A stretch of DNA of 64,000 bases from Flavobacterium sp. (GCF_004295795.1 NZ_SEBR01000001.1:226713-290712), one strand, 5' to 3'; shown: positions 18,448-29,846, counted from the stretch's first letter. Made by a program: numbers and translations. The notes: generated from the letters alone by a model not told the origin.

Positions 18448-18476
18448 ACCTAACAAATCTCAGAGATTTGTTAGGT
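18448..18476. repeat. Dispersed palindrome P, copy 1
   Basis: Arms ACCTAACAAATCTC and GAGATTTGTTAGGT pair perfectly over 14 bp around a single central A. Near-identical palindromes are at 55005-55037 and 56555-56587. No T-run follows, so this is not a typical terminator. Confidence 0.9.
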
Positions 18477-18695
18477 TTTGGAAAATCGCGTAATCCGCGC
18501 AAATATTCCAATTCTCCGGTTTAAATGAAATCACTTGCGATCAAGAAATCTGAAATGCAATCTGAAAACAGCGCTTCGGCGAAAGCAACGTTGCTCAAAA
18601 CTAAAAACGCTTGATTGACTTCGATTTGTGTGCGTCCAAAACGCACCAAAATCAAACCAACCCACATTTTACTACCATCACTTTCACATAATGCC

Positions 18696-18703
18696 TAACT
18701 TTG
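18696..18703 (+). promoter_or_regulatory. Predicted -7 element of malic enzyme
   Basis: TAACTTTG, 18 bp before the ATG at 18722. Confidence 0.6.
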
Positions 18704-18721
18704 CGGCTGTAAAAACAGCAT

Positions 18722-21019
18722 ATGAACAAATACAGCAAACGACGCGAAGCGCTTCTTTATCACGCCAAACCGACGCCGGGTAAAATCAAGGTTGTTCCTA
18801 CTAAAAAATACGCCACGCAACGCGATTTGTCGCTGGCCTATTCTCCGGGCGTCGCCGAACCTTGTCTTGAGATCGTGAAAGACGTCAACAACGCCTACAA
18901 ATACACGGCAAAAGGAAATCTCGTCGCCGTCATTACCAACGGAACGGCGGTTCTGGGCTTGGGCGACATCGGTCCCGAGGCTTCGAAACCCGTGATGGAA
19001 GGAAAGGGTTTGCTGTTCAAGATTTTTGCCGATATAGACGTTTTCGACATTGAAATCAACGAGAAAAATGTTGACGAATTCGTTGAGACGGTCAAGAGGA
19101 TTTCCCCGACTTTCGGAGGAATCAACCTCGAGGACATAAAAGCGCCTGAGTCGTTCGAGATCGAAAGACGTCTCAAGGAAGAATTGAACATTCCGGTGAT
19201 GCACGACGATCAGCACGGAACCGCGATCATTTCGTCTGCGGCACTTTTGAACGCTTTGGAATTGGCCGACAAAGACATCGAAAAGGTTAAGATTGTCGTG
19301 TCTGGCGCGGGTTCGGCGGCATTGGCTTGCGCGAATCTGTATTTGCTGCTTGGCGTCAAGGTCGAAAATATCGTGATGTTCGACGTGAACGGAATTTTGT
19401 CGAACGACAGAAACGACCTGTCTGATTTGCAGAAACTATACGCCAAAGATCTGACAGCTATCACGCTGGCTGAAGCCTTGAAAGATGCCGATGTTTTCCT
19501 CGGACTTTCTGCCGGAAACATTCTGTCTCCCGAAATGCTTCTCGGAATGGCCAAAAACCCGATTGTGTTTGCAATGGCGAACCCGATTCCCGAAATAGAT
19601 TACGATCTGGCCGTGAGAACTCGCGAAGATCTGATTATGGCGACAGGTCGATCCGATCATCCTAACCAAGTAAATAACGTGCTCGGTTTTCCCTACATTT
19701 TCCGCGGAGCGCTTGACGTGCGCGCCACGAAAATCAACGAGGAAATGAAAATGGCGGCCGTGAAAGCGCTCGCTGCGTTGGCAAAAGAGTCGGTTCCGGA
19801 GCAAGTGAACATCGCTTATGGCGAAACCAAGTTGCTTTTCGGACGCGACTATATCATCCCAAAACCGTTCGATCCAAGATTGATCACGCGCGTCGCTCCG
19901 GCGGTTGCGAAAGCGGCGATGGATTCGGGCGTGGCTTTGCATCCGATTTTCGATTGGGAAAAGTATGAGGAAGAATTGCTCGACAGATTGGGTTCGGACA
20001 ACAAAATGGTGCGATTGCTTACAAACCGCGCCAAAACCGATCCGAAGCGAGTGGCTTTTGCCGAAGCCGACCAACTCGATGTGCTCAAAGCGGCGCAAAT
20101 CGTTCACGAAGAAGGCATCGGTTTCCCGATTTTGCTCGGAAACAAGGAAATCATACTCGAATTGAAGGAGGAAATCGGTTTTGATGCCGAAATTCCGATT
20201 TTCGATCCGAAGACAAAAGAAGAGGACAAACGCCGTCTGCATTATGCCGAAATGTTCTGGAGAGCGCGCCAACGCAAAGGCGTGAATTTGCTCGACGCCC
20301 AAAAATGGATGCGCGAACGCAATTATTTCGCGGCCATGATGGTGAACGAAGGTGAAGCGGACGCACTTGTCACGGGATATTCGAGAAGTTATCCGGCGAC
20401 GGTCAAGCCGATTCTGCAATTGATCGATCGCGCTCCGGGCATTTCGATCGTCGCGACAACGAACATGATGATGACCAATCGCGGTCCGATGTTTTTGTCC
20501 GATACGGCGATCAATCCGGAACCAACCGCCGATGAACTGGCGAAAATCGCTTTGATGACGGCCAAAACGGTTCGTCTTTTTGGGATGGAACCCGTAATCG
20601 CGATGATCTCGTTCTCGAATTTTGGATCTTCTCCGCATCCGGCGGCGAGAAAAGTTCGCGAAGCCGTCGATTATCTGCACAAATATTATCCGGATCTGAT
20701 CGTTGACGGCGAAGTACAGGCCGATTTTGCGTTGAATCAGGAAATGCTGAAGCAGAAATTCCCGTTTTCAAAACTAGCCGACAAAAAGGTCAATACTTTG
20801 ATTTTTCCTGATCTGGCTTCGGCCAATATCACTTACAAATTGCTCAAGGAACTGGACAAAGCCGACTCCGTTGGTCCAATCATGCTTGGATTGGACAAAC
20901 CGGTGCACATTTTCCAACTTGGAGCGAGCGTAGAGGAAATGGTCAACATGGCTGCTGTGGCAGTCGTCGATGCTCAGGAAAAACAAAAGCGACTCAAGAA
21001 TCTGATTGTGAAAAAATAG
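18722..21019 (+). CDS. maeB: NADP-dependent malic enzyme with phosphotransacetylase-like C-terminal domain
   Basis: 765 residues, the MaeB two-part layout. Residues 1 to about 430 are the malic enzyme proper ([21 protein letters not shown], a Rossmann segment [12 protein letters not shown]). About 440-765 is a phosphotransacetylase-like domain that in this family acts in regulation or oligomerisation. It converts malate to pyruvate with CO2 release and reduction of NADP. It is monocistronic with its own promoter box; ruvA follows after 62 bp with a separate box. Confidence 0.95.
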   Translation: MNKYSKRREALLYHAKPTPGKIKVVPTKKYATQRDLSLAYSPGVAEPCLEIVKDVNNAYKYTAKGNLVAVITNGTAVLGLGDIGPEASKPVMEGKGLLFKIFADIDVFDIEINEKNVDEFVETVKRISPTFGGINLEDIKAPESFEIERRLKEELNIPVMHDDQHGTAIISSAALLNALELADKDIEKVKIVVSGAGSAALACANLYLLLGVKVENIVMFDVNGILSNDRNDLSDLQKLYAKDLTAITLAEALKDADVFLGLSAGNILSPEMLLGMAKNPIVFAMANPIPEIDYDLAVRTREDLIMATGRSDHPNQVNNVLGFPYIFRGALDVRATKINEEMKMAAVKALAALAKESVPEQVNIAYGETKLLFGRDYIIPKPFDPRLITRVAPAVAKAAMDSGVALHPIFDWEKYEEELLDRLGSDNKMVRLLTNRAKTDPKRVAFAEADQLDVLKAAQIVHEEGIGFPILLGNKEIILELKEEIGFDAEIPIFDPKTKEEDKRRLHYAEMFWRARQRKGVNLLDAQKWMRERNYFAAMMVNEGEADALVTGYSRSYPATVKPILQLIDRAPGISIVATTNMMMTNRGPMFLSDTAINPEPTADELAKIALMTAKTVRLFGMEPVIAMISFSNFGSSPHPAARKVREAVDYLHKYYPDLIVDGEVQADFALNQEMLKQKFPFSKLADKKVNTLIFPDLASANITYKLLKELDKADSVGPIMLGLDKPVHIFQLGASVEEMVNMAAVAVVDAQEKQKRLKNLIVKK

Positions 21020-21055
21020 CCAAAAAGACATCGGGAAACCGTTAATTCTTTTTAG

Positions 21056-21063
21056 TATATTTG
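21056..21063 (+). promoter_or_regulatory. Predicted -7 element of ruvA-sprA
   Basis: TATATTTG, 18 bp before the ATG at 21082. Confidence 0.6.
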
Positions 21064-21081
21064 GCAATTACTTAACAATTG

Positions 21082-21663
21082 ATGATTGCGCATATTCAGG
21101 GCAGATTGGTCGAAAAAACACCTACCGAAGTGGTCATTGACTGCAATGGTGTCGGCTACCATATAAACATTTCCCTCCACACTTATTCGTTGCTTCCAAC
21201 CTCGGAAAACGTCAAACTTTTCACGTATCTCCAAATCAAGGAAGATGCCCATACATTGTTTGGTTTTGTCGAAAAATCGGAGCGCGAGATTTTCAAGCTT
21301 TTGCTGTCGGTTTCGGGCATTGGCGCGGGAATTGCGCGTACGATGTTGTCTTCAATGGATCCGAAACAGATCATCCACGCGTTGGCTACCGGCGACGTGG
21401 CAACCATACAATCCATCAAAGGAATCGGACTCAAAACCGCGCAGCGAACCATTCTCGATCTCAAGGACAAAGTGTTAAAAGTGTATGATTTGGACGAAGT
21501 TTCGATTTCGGCAAACAATACTAATCGGGAAGAGGCGTTATCTGCTTTGGAAGTTCTTGGCTTTAACAAAAAATTATCTGAAAAAGCCGTCGACAAGATT
21601 GTTAAGGAAGATCCGCAGGCCACCGTCGAGGCCATCATCAAATTGGCGCTAAAACAGTTATAG
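21082..21663 (+). CDS. ruvA: RuvA, Holliday junction DNA-binding protein
   Basis: 193 residues from ATG 21082 (MIAHIQG, the typical RuvA start); the TTG three bases upstream is less likely. An N-terminal OB fold is followed by helix-hairpin-helix motifs (VSGIGAGIAR and IKGIGLKTAQR) and a C-terminal RuvB-binding domain (EALSALEVLGF). RuvA tetramers hold the junction while RuvB drives migration. sprA starts 4 bp after the stop, so the two are co-transcribed, as in other Flavobacteria. Confidence 0.96.
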   Translation: MIAHIQGRLVEKTPTEVVIDCNGVGYHINISLHTYSLLPTSENVKLFTYLQIKEDAHTLFGFVEKSEREIFKLLLSVSGIGAGIARTMLSSMDPKQIIHALATGDVATIQSIKGIGLKTAQRTILDLKDKVLKVYDLDEVSISANNTNREEALSALEVLGFNKKLSEKAVDKIVKEDPQATVEAIIKLALKQL

Positions 21664-21667
21664 GAGT

Positions 21668-24600
21668 TTGAAAACAGATTACAACCTGACCAAGATAACA
21701 TTCAATAAATTCCTGTTCTTCTGGCTTTTGCTGGCGGGCTTTTCCGTTGAGGCACAGGTCGATGAGGAAGACGATACGCCTAAAGATACGATCGGGTACA
21801 ACCAAGGCAGCATGCAATTGCCGAATCCGCCGAGTATCGTCGATGCTTACACGTATGATCCGGTTACCAATAAGTACGTCTACTCGAGCAAAGTCGATGA
21901 TTTCAACATCAATTATCCGATAATCCTTACACCCGAAGAATACCAGGAACTCGTGCAACGCGAGGCCGTCCGCAAGTATTTCAGGGAAAAATCCGACGCT
22001 ATCGAAGGGAAAAACGAAGAAGGCAAAAAAGATCTCTTGCCGCGTTATTACGTGAACTCGGGCTTTTTCGAGACGATTTTCGGAAGTAATACGATCGATG
22101 TAAAACCAACGGGTTCCGTCGAAATGGATTTGGGAATCCGATACACCAAAACAGACAATCCTTCGCTTTCCCCAAGAAACAGGCAGAGTACGGTCTTTGA
22201 TTTTGACCAGCGGATCAGCATGAGTTTGATGGGAAAAGTCGGGACGCGATTGAACGTGACGGCCAATTATGACACCGAATCTACGTTCGCTTTCCAAAAC
22301 CTGATCAAACTCGAATACACGCCAACCGAAGACGACATCATCCAGAAAATCGAAGTCGGTAACGTGAGCATGCCGCTTACGAGTGCATTGATTCGCGGGC
22401 CGCAGAGCCTTTTTGGTGTAAAAACGGTTTTGCAATTCGGAAAGACGACCGTGACAGGCGTTTTCTCGGAACAAAAATCGCAAACCAGAACAGTTACGGC
22501 TCAAGGTGGTGGAACACTTCAGGACTTCGAAATGTTCGCACTCGATTATGACGCCGACCGTCACTATTTCCTATCGCAATACTTCCGAAATAATTACGAT
22601 AACGCGCTCGAGAAATATCCTTTGATCAACTCACGTGTGCAGATTACGCGCATAGAAGTTTGGGTTACCAACAGGCAAAACCGCGTCAATACGGTCAACA
22701 ACAACATGCGTAACATCGTCGCGCTCCAGGATTTGGGTGAAGCCCGAATTGCCGGTCAAGCCGATGCCGATGTCGTGGCGATCAATCCGGTTCCGGGAAC
22801 ATTCTTCCTGAATCCGGTCGGTTCGCCTCCGGACAATGACAATAACCAGTACGATCCGGCGCTTATCGGCACGGGCGGATTGCTCAATTCGAACATACGC
22901 GAAATCGTTACGGCTTCTACGGGTTTCAACAACACAGTTAGTGAAGGGCGCGATTATTCCAAGTTGGAAAATGCGAGAAAACTGACCGAAGGAACCGAGT
23001 TTACTTATCATCCACAATTGGGTTACGTTTCGCTTCAGCAAAGGCTTTCGAACGATGAAGTACTTGCCGTGGCTTATCAGTATACGATCGGTGGAACGGT
23101 TTATCAAGTTGGGGAATTCGGTACCGATGGTGTCGAGGCGACAAATGCCACGACAGATCCTAATACAGGCCAGGTTTCGTCGGTTTCCACACAGGCGCTT
23201 ATCCTCAAAATGCTGCGTTCGAGTCTGACTAACGTGAATTTGCCGGTTTGGGATTTGATGATGAAGAACGTCTACCAGATTCCGGGCGCTTATCAGTTGG
23301 AACAGGAGGATTTCCGATTCAATATCTTGTACACCGATCCTTCGCCATTGAACTACATTACGCCGGTTGTGGGAACAACTTTCCCGAATAACCCCGATGC
23401 GCCGGTGGCCGAAACGCCTTTGTTGAAAGTCTTCAACCTCGACCGACTCAACTACAATAACGATCCGCAGGTTGGAGGCGACGGATTCTTCGATTACTAT
23501 CCGACCCAAACCGTCGATCCGCAATACGGACGCATCATCTTTACTACTGTCGAGCCTTTCGGAAAATTGCTTTTCGAGAAACTCAGGACGAGTACGACAC
23601 AAAATTACGAAGGTGACCAGGCGTCACTCATCGACTTTAACGAAAACCAGAGAAAATACGTTTTCAAGCGAATGTATCGCGACACGCAGGCACAGGCTTT
23701 GCAGGAAAGCGACAAGAACAAATTCCAGCTCAAGGGACGATTCAAGTCTACGGGCGGCGATGGAATTCCAATCGGGGCTTACAACGTGCCGCAAGGGTCG
23801 GTCGTGGTTTCGGCCGGCGGACGTATTCTCGTGGAAGGCGTCGATTATTCGGTGAACTATCAATTGGGTCGCGTGCAGATTCTCGATCCGTCCTTACAGA
23901 ATCAACCCGTTGAAGTTTCTGTAGAGAACAATTCTGTTTTCGGACAACAGACACGACGTTTTTGGGGATTCAACGTAGAACACAAAATTTCGGATAAAAT
24001 CCAATTGAACGCGAACTACTGGCGTTTGACAGAGCGTCCGTTCACGCAAAAATCGAACTACGGACAGGAATCGGTAAACAACTCGATTTTCGGAGTTGGC
24101 GGAACTTACGCATCGGAGCTACCTTTCCTTACGCGTTGGGTAAACAAATTGCCAAACATCGACACGGACGTTCCATCGAACATCTCAGTAAGAGGTGAAG
24201 TTGCGTTCCTGAAACCCGACACGCCAAAAGCCGACCGTTTCAACGGAGAATCCACCATTTACATTGACGATTTCGAAGGTTCGCAAACGACGATCGATTT
24301 GAGAGGCGCGCTTTCGTGGTTCCTGTCGTCGACTCCGGCCAATAACGCTACGAGCCCGTATGACTTTTTCCAGAATGCTTCGACGCAAAGTCTGCAATCA
24401 GGCTATAGACGCGCGAAACTTTCGTGGTATTCGATCGATCCGATCTTCTACGCGCAAAGACCTGCGGGCGTTTCCCAGCAAGATATCAGCTATAACTCGA
24501 CACGTCGCATTTACAGTGAGGAATTGTATCCGAATGTGGATATTGCCGTTGGTCAAAGTACGGTTGTCAACACACTCGATTTGACGTATTATCCAAACGA

Positions 24601-27600
24601 GCGCGGTCCTTATAACTACAATCCGGAAGTTGCCGGAGGCGGTGCATTCGTCGAGCCGAGAAACAACTTCGGAGGAATCATGCGAGCGCTGAACTCAACC
24701 AACTTTGAACAAGGAAACGTCGAATATATCCAATTCTGGATGCTCGATCCTTATTACGATCCGGGAAATCCAGATGCCGCTACTCCAGGCGCAAACACGG
24801 GTTCACTTTACCTGAACCTCGGTGCGATTTCCGAAGACATTCTCAAGGACGGACGCAAGCAATTCGAGAACGGTCTCGGGCCGGGAAGCGTTTTGGTTCC
24901 GACGGTTTGGGGAAATGTTCCGGGTTCACAGTCGCTTATTTATGCTTATGATGCCGATGGCGCAAACCGTTCGGCACAAGATATCGGTCTCGACGGATTG
25001 AGTGATGCCGAAGAAGCCGCGAAGTTTCCCGCTTTCGCAGATTTGGCCGATCCATCGGGCGACAATTATCGCTACTATCTGAACGCACAGGGCAATATTC
25101 TCGAGCGTTACCGCGATTACAACGGAACGCAGGGCAACTCGCCAACAGGCGTTTCGGACACAAACCGCGGATCGACGACTTTGCCTGACATCGACGACAT
25201 CAACCGCGACAACACGATGAACGAGATCAATGCGTATTACGAATACCGCATCAATCTTCGTCCGGGAATGGAAATCGGAACAGATCCTTATCTCGTGGAT
25301 ATCCGCGATACGCCGGCTTCGCAATTGCCTTCTGGGACGAACGCGACTTCCGCACGTTGGTTGCTTTTCAAGATTCCGGTCGATCAGTACGTAAACAACA
25401 TCGGTGATCTAGCCGATTTCAAGACCATCCAATTCATGAGAATGTTCCTTACCGGATTCCAGTCGCCTTTGACTGTGCGTTTCGGGGCGCTCGATTTGGT
25501 AAGAGGCGAATGGAGAAGATATACGAGTTCGCTTGAATTGAGCGATCCGACAGTCGATGACGACAATACGAATTTTGACGTTCAGGCGTTGAACATCCAG
25601 GAAAATACGACGCGTTGTCCTGTGAATTACGTTTCACCTCCGGGCGTTTCGCGCGAGCAATTGTACCAAAACCAAACGGTCATCAACCAAAACGAGCAAT
25701 CGCTTGCGCTACGCATTGACGGGCAAGGCGGACTTGAACCGGGAATCAACCAATCGACTGGTGACGCGCGTGCGGTTTTCAAGAATGTGAGCGTCGACAT
25801 GCGTCAGTTCAAGAAACTCAAGATGTTCTTGCACGCTGAATCTTTGGCGGCTGACCTTGAATCTGAAAAACTCAGAGACAACGAGATGATCGCTTTCATT
25901 AGATTCGGTAACGACTTTACGCAGAATTACTACGAAGTCCAGATTCCGTTGAAGGTTACACCTTACACTTACAATCCGGCGGGTGGAAATACGAACTGCG
26001 CCTCGATTGCAGACGACATTGTATGGCCGGAAGCCAACGAAATGGATCTTTCGCTCGAACTCCTGACCAAATTGAAGGTCATGATGCTGAACGGAACGGC
26101 TCCGGAGCCGGACGAAAACGGTGTGCGTTTCATAAACGAAGGCGAGTTGAACGCCGCTTTGGCCGGACGCGAGAACGAACTTCGACTCGGTATCAAGGGT
26201 AATCCGAACTTTGGTTTGGTTCGCACGCTCATGATCGGTATTAAGAACAACACGAGAAATCCGCTTATTCCTACGGCCGGAACGACAGCTTCGAACCGTC
26301 CGATTCGCGGCGAAGTTTGGTTCAACGAATTGCGCATGGCCGAAATGGACAACCAAGGCGGTTGGGCCGGTGTTCTGAATATGGACGCGAACGTTGCAGA
26401 TTTCGCTACGATTTCTGCGGTCGGCCGAATGAGCACGATAGGTTTCGGATCCCTTGAACAAGGCCCGAACGAGAGAAGCCGCGAAGACCAACGTCAGTAT
26501 AACATCGTGACCAACGTCAATCTTGGGAAATTACTTCCGAAGAAATGGGCAGTGAATCTTCCGTTCAATTATGCTGTCGGAGAGGAAATCATCACACCTC
26601 AATACGATCCGTTCTATCAGGATATCAAACTCGATCAATTGCTTGAGAATACCGAAGGTGCGGCTGCGAAAAAGAATGTCGAGAATCGCGCGGTAGACTA
26701 TACGAAACGCACGAGCATCAACTTCATCGGTGTAAGAAAAGAAAGAGCTGCCGAGAAAAAGCCGCATTTGTGGGATCCGGAAAACCTTACGTTGTCCTAT
26801 TCTTACAACCAAGTAGATCGTCACAGCTATGAAATCGAGAATTACCTCGACCAGCAAGTCAGTGCGACAGCCGATTACGCTTACAGCTTCCAAAGCAAAC
26901 CGATCGAACCTTTCAAGAAATCGAAGTTTTTTAAGAAGTCCGATTACTGGAAATTGCTCAGTGATTTCAACTTCAACTATCTGCCGTCGAACATTACTTT
27001 CAATACGAACATCTTGCGTCAATACAACAAGCAATTGTTCCGTCAGGTCGATGTGGAAGGTATTCCGTTGGATGCGTTGTATCAAAGAAACTACCTTTTC
27101 AATTACCAATACGGATTCAACTTCCCATTGACAAAAGCGTTGAAGATCAACTACAACGTGACTTCAAGCCATATCATCAGAAATTATATCAACGAGCAGG
27201 ACGTGCCAGACAATACGATTACAGTCTGGGATGATTTCTTCGACGTTGGAATCCCGAACCAACATTCGCAGCAATTGGTCGTGAATTACGATTTGCCGAT
27301 CAACAAGATTCCTGCTTTGGCTTTCATAAAGTCGACTTATTCCTACACTGGCGATTACAGCTGGCAAAGAGCGTCGTTCGCGATGCAGGAAGTCGAAGCG
27401 ACGGACGGCACGATCTACAACTTGGGTAACACGGTCCAAAATGCGGCTTCCCACAAGTTGAATACGGCTTTCAACATGGATGCGCTTTACAAGTACATCG
27501 GTTTGGGCAAAAAGACGCCAAAAGCTCCGGCGCGTCCGGCAGGTCCGCCAAAACCAGGCGAGAAAATCCAGAATGCGGCTCAACCGGCTCAGGCAGGTCG

Positions 27601-29005
27601 CGGCGTTTTCCTTGACGGATTGATCGGCGTTTTGACAAGCGTAAAAAACATCCAGGTCAATTATACCGACAATCGCGGAACGGTGCTTCCGGGTTATTTG
27701 CCGGATGTCGGATTCTTCGGATCGTCGAAACCTTCACTCGGATTTGTTTTCGGATCTCAGGAGGACGTGCGCTATGAAGCGGCCAAACGCGGTTGGTTGA
27801 CCCAATATCCGGACTTCAACCAGAATTATACCGAGGTCGTCAACAAAACGCTCGACTTTACGGCAAACGTCGATCTGTTCCCGGATCTCAAAATCGACCT
27901 GACGGCGAACAGAACCTACGCAAACAATTACTCGGAACAGTACGACGTGGGCGACAATCCGCTTACTTCGCAAATTGAGGACGACTATTACAACCAGCGT
28001 TCTCCTTACGATTTCGGAAACTTTTCGATCTCGACCGTGATGCTCAAGACTTCGTTCAAGAAAAGTGACGAGAATTTCTCTTCGGCTTTCCAGGATTTCC
28101 GGGAAAACAGGCTTATCATCGCGAATCGTTTGGCGGTTCAGCACTACGGATCGACGAGTTTCCCAATTGGAGCAGACGGTTATCCGGTAGGTTTCGGAAA
28201 GAACAACCAAGCGGTTTTGCTTCCGTCATTCCTCGCTGCTTATACTGGTTTGGGAATCGGGAAAAGCGGTTATGGAGAATCGGCCAAGGACATTTCGCTA
28301 AGTGCTTTCCGCGACATTCCAATCCCGAACTGGACAATCAAATACAACGGGTTGATGCGCTACAAGTTCTTCAAGGACACTTTCAAGCGTTTCTCATTGC
28401 AGTCGGCTTACCGCGCTTCTTACACTTTGAACTCGTTCCGTTCGAACTTTGAGTACGATCCGGTGACTAATCCTACAGATTTGTCGGGCAACTTCCAGAA
28501 CAAGACTATCATTTCGAATGCGAACCTCGTCGAACAGTTCAATCCGCTTATGCGCGTTGATTTCGAGATGAAGAACTCTTTTAAATTCCTGGCAGAAATG
28601 AAGAAAGACCGCGCGATGTCGTTGAGTTTCGACAACAACTTGCTTACCGAAGTCATGGGTAAGGAATTCGTTTTGGGACTTGGTTACCGTTTCAAGGACG
28701 TGATTTTCTCGACGCGTTTGGCCGATAATCCGCAAGGAATCATCAAGAGCGACATCAATGTAAAGATCGACGGATCGTACAGAAACAACAAGACCATCGT
28801 AAGGAATCTCGATTATGACAACAACCAATTGGGCGGCGGACAGAACATCTGGTCAGCGAAATTGACTGCCGATTATTCGTTCAGCAAAAACCTTACTTTG
28901 ATTTTCTATTACGATCACCAGTTCTCGAAAGCGGTCATTTCGACTTCGTATCCAATGACGAACATTCGCGGCGGATTCACGCTTCGATACAATTTCGGTA
29001 ATTAA
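21668..29005 (+). CDS. sprA: SprA, outer-membrane translocon of the type IX secretion system
   Basis: 2445 residues, matching the giant SprA proteins of gliding Flavobacteria, which form a very large outer-membrane beta barrel through which T9SS cargo leaves. A signal peptide (about residues 1-29, ending SVEAQ) is only included if the TTG at 21668 is the start; the first in-frame ATG lies about 48 codons later and would remove it. The AGGAG at 21662-21666 is too close to act as a normal Shine-Dalgarno. The gene sits in the ruvA-sprA-gcvH order typical of this family. Confidence 0.94.
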   Translation: MKTDYNLTKITFNKFLFFWLLLAGFSVEAQVDEEDDTPKDTIGYNQGSMQLPNPPSIVDAYTYDPVTNKYVYSSKVDDFNINYPIILTPEEYQELVQREAVRKYFREKSDAIEGKNEEGKKDLLPRYYVNSGFFETIFGSNTIDVKPTGSVEMDLGIRYTKTDNPSLSPRNRQSTVFDFDQRISMSLMGKVGTRLNVTANYDTESTFAFQNLIKLEYTPTEDDIIQKIEVGNVSMPLTSALIRGPQSLFGVKTVLQFGKTTVTGVFSEQKSQTRTVTAQGGGTLQDFEMFALDYDADRHYFLSQYFRNNYDNALEKYPLINSRVQITRIEVWVTNRQNRVNTVNNNMRNIVALQDLGEARIAGQADADVVAINPVPGTFFLNPVGSPPDNDNNQYDPALIGTGGLLNSNIREIVTASTGFNNTVSEGRDYSKLENARKLTEGTEFTYHPQLGYVSLQQRLSNDEVLAVAYQYTIGGTVYQVGEFGTDGVEATNATTDPNTGQVSSVSTQALILKMLRSSLTNVNLPVWDLMMKNVYQIPGAYQLEQEDFRFNILYTDPSPLNYITPVVGTTFPNNPDAPVAETPLLKVFNLDRLNYNNDPQVGGDGFFDYYPTQTVDPQYGRIIFTTVEPFGKLLFEKLRTSTTQNYEGDQASLIDFNENQRKYVFKRMYRDTQAQALQESDKNKFQLKGRFKSTGGDGIPIGAYNVPQGSVVVSAGGRILVEGVDYSVNYQLGRVQILDPSLQNQPVEVSVENNSVFGQQTRRFWGFNVEHKISDKIQLNANYWRLTERPFTQKSNYGQESVNNSIFGVGGTYASELPFLTRWVNKLPNIDTDVPSNISVRGEVAFLKPDTPKADRFNGESTIYIDDFEGSQTTIDLRGALSWFLSSTPANNATSPYDFFQNASTQSLQSGYRRAKLSWYSIDPIFYAQRPAGVSQQDISYNSTRRIYSEELYPNVDIAVGQSTVVNTLDLTYYPNERGPYNYNPEVAGGGAFVEPRNNFGGIMRALNSTNFEQGNVEYIQFWMLDPYYDPGNPDAATPGANTGSLYLNLGAISEDILKDGRKQFENGLGPGSVLVPTVWGNVPGSQSLIYAYDADGANRSAQDIGLDGLSDAEEAAKFPAFADLADPSGDNYRYYLNAQGNILERYRDYNGTQGNSPTGVSDTNRGSTTLPDIDDINRDNTMNEINAYYEYRINLRPGMEIGTDPYLVDIRDTPASQLPSGTNATSARWLLFKIPVDQYVNNIGDLADFKTIQFMRMFLTGFQSPLTVRFGALDLVRGEWRRYTSSLELSDPTVDDDNTNFDVQALNIQENTTRCPVNYVSPPGVSREQLYQNQTVINQNEQSLALRIDGQGGLEPGINQSTGDARAVFKNVSVDMRQFKKLKMFLHAESLAADLESEKLRDNEMIAFIRFGNDFTQNYYEVQIPLKVTPYTYNPAGGNTNCASIADDIVWPEANEMDLSLELLTKLKVMMLNGTAPEPDENGVRFINEGELNAALAGRENELRLGIKGNPNFGLVRTLMIGIKNNTRNPLIPTAGTTASNRPIRGEVWFNELRMAEMDNQGGWAGVLNMDANVADFATISAVGRMSTIGFGSLEQGPNERSREDQRQYNIVTNVNLGKLLPKKWAVNLPFNYAVGEEIITPQYDPFYQDIKLDQLLENTEGAAAKKNVENRAVDYTKRTSINFIGVRKERAAEKKPHLWDPENLTLSYSYNQVDRHSYEIENYLDQQVSATADYAYSFQSKPIEPFKKSKFFKKSDYWKLLSDFNFNYLPSNITFNTNILRQYNKQLFRQVDVEGIPLDALYQRNYLFNYQYGFNFPLTKALKINYNVTSSHIIRNYINEQDVPDNTITVWDDFFDVGIPNQHSQQLVVNYDLPINKIPALAFIKSTYSYTGDYSWQRASFAMQEVEATDGTIYNLGNTVQNAASHKLNTAFNMDALYKYIGLGKKTPKAPARPAGPPKPGEKIQNAAQPAQAGRGVFLDGLIGVLTSVKNIQVNYTDNRGTVLPGYLPDVGFFGSSKPSLGFVFGSQEDVRYEAAKRGWLTQYPDFNQNYTEVVNKTLDFTANVDLFPDLKIDLTANRTYANNYSEQYDVGDNPLTSQIEDDYYNQRSPYDFGNFSISTVMLKTSFKKSDENFSSAFQDFRENRLIIANRLAVQHYGSTSFPIGADGYPVGFGKNNQAVLLPSFLAAYTGLGIGKSGYGESAKDISLSAFRDIPIPNWTIKYNGLMRYKFFKDTFKRFSLQSAYRASYTLNSFRSNFEYDPVTNPTDLSGNFQNKTIISNANLVEQFNPLMRVDFEMKNSFKFLAEMKKDRAMSLSFDNNLLTEVMGKEFVLGLGYRFKDVIFSTRLADNPQGIIKSDINVKIDGSYRNNKTIVRNLDYDNNQLGGGQNIWSAKLTADYSFSKNLTLIFYYDHQFSKAVISTSYPMTNIRGGFTLRYNFGN

Positions 29006-29040
29006 AATCGCGAAAGATTTCAAATCCCGCGCCTAAATTT

Positions 29041-29048
29041 TACATTTG
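29041..29048 (+). promoter_or_regulatory. Predicted -7 element of gcvH
   Basis: TACATTTG, 26 bp before the ATG at 29075. Confidence 0.55.
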
Positions 29049-29074
29049 CGGGACAAACCTAAAAATACAACACC

Positions 29075-29455
29075 ATGAACATTCCAGCTGACTTGAAGTA
29101 TACGAAAGAGCACGAATGGATTCGTCTCGAAGGCGAAGTCGCAACTGTAGGAATCACTGATTTCGCCCAGAAAGAATTGGGTGACATAGTCTATGTTGAA
29201 GTCGATACTTTGGATCAGACGCTCGACAAAGACGAGGTTTTCGGAACGGTTGAAGCCGTAAAGACTGTCTCAGATTTGTTCTTGCCGCTTGCTGGCGAAA
29301 TCGTCGAGTTCAACGATGCGTTGGAAAGCAATCCGGAAGCGGTCAATTCCGATCCTTACGGACAAGGCTGGATGATCAAGATTAAAGTTGCCGACGTGGC
29401 TGATTTCGACACTTTGTTGTCTGCCGACGATTACAAAAACTTGGTAGGTGCGTAA
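29075..29455 (+). CDS. gcvH: GcvH, glycine cleavage system H protein
   Basis: 126 residues, the standard length. The lipoyl-lysine site is in the conserved ETVKTVSDL-like segment, here [12 protein letters not shown]. It carries the aminomethyl group between the P, T and L proteins in glycine breakdown. Placement downstream of sprA is conserved in Flavobacteria and does not imply a secretion role. It overlaps the next gene by 8 bp. Confidence 0.96.
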   Translation: MNIPADLKYTKEHEWIRLEGEVATVGITDFAQKELGDIVYVEVDTLDQTLDKDEVFGTVEAVKTVSDLFLPLAGEIVEFNDALESNPEAVNSDPYGQGWMIKIKVADVADFDTLLSADDYKNLVGA

Positions 29456-29822
29456 AAAACTGTGGCTTGTTGCGGCTTCACTGTGGACGATTTTCCTGAT
29501 CGTGCTGTGTTTGGTGAACTTCAACAACCTACCCACGGTAAGCGTAAGCAATTTCGACAAATATGCGCACGCGTCCTTCCACTTCATATTTACCATTTTG
29601 TGGTACATGTATTTGCGCGTTGAAGATCGAAAGGTCAGCAACGCGCAATTGTTGTTAAAGATCGTATCGGCATCTCTTTTTTTGGGAATCGGACTCGAGA
29701 TCGGGCAAGCTTTCACGCTCACGAGAAGTCCTGATTTTGCCGATGCGCTGGCGAATCTTTCGGGCGCGATCATTGGCGCTTTGGTTCTTTTCGCTCACAG
29801 ACGTTGGATTAACAAACCGTAA
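29448..29822 (+). CDS. VanZ-like small membrane protein
   Basis: 124 residues from a GTG at 29448 inside the end of gcvH; there is no ATG before the first membrane helix. About four transmembrane helices are present, with the VanZ-family pattern [10 protein letters not shown] and [11 protein letters not shown]. Family members are poorly defined. Overlap with gcvH implies co-expression. Confidence 0.85.
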   Translation: MRKKLWLVAASLWTIFLIVLCLVNFNNLPTVSVSNFDKYAHASFHFIFTILWYMYLRVEDRKVSNAQLLLKIVSASLFLGIGLEIGQAFTLTRSPDFADALANLSGAIIGALVLFAHRRWINKP

Positions 29823-29846
29823 CGCTTCGCCAACACGCGATTTTCA

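Larger units (their letters stand above)
18353..18721. other. 369-bp gap upstream of malic enzyme
   Basis: No coding frame is supported. It holds a TTTACAGAAATTCTGG sequence (about 18396-18411), the long palindrome at 18448-18476 and the malic enzyme -7 box near the end; nothing else is recognisable. Confidence 0.7.

Noticed and set aside
18448..18476. Palindrome P as a Rho-independent terminator
   Set aside because: AT-rich stem without a following T-run and far from the preceding stop; true terminators in this window (10822, 38529, 56842) look different.
19436..20680. 414-codon antisense ORF over the malic enzyme gene
   Set aside because: Composition is that of a frame shadow (rich in Arg, His, Phe), no family signal, no promoter; the plus-strand gene is certain.
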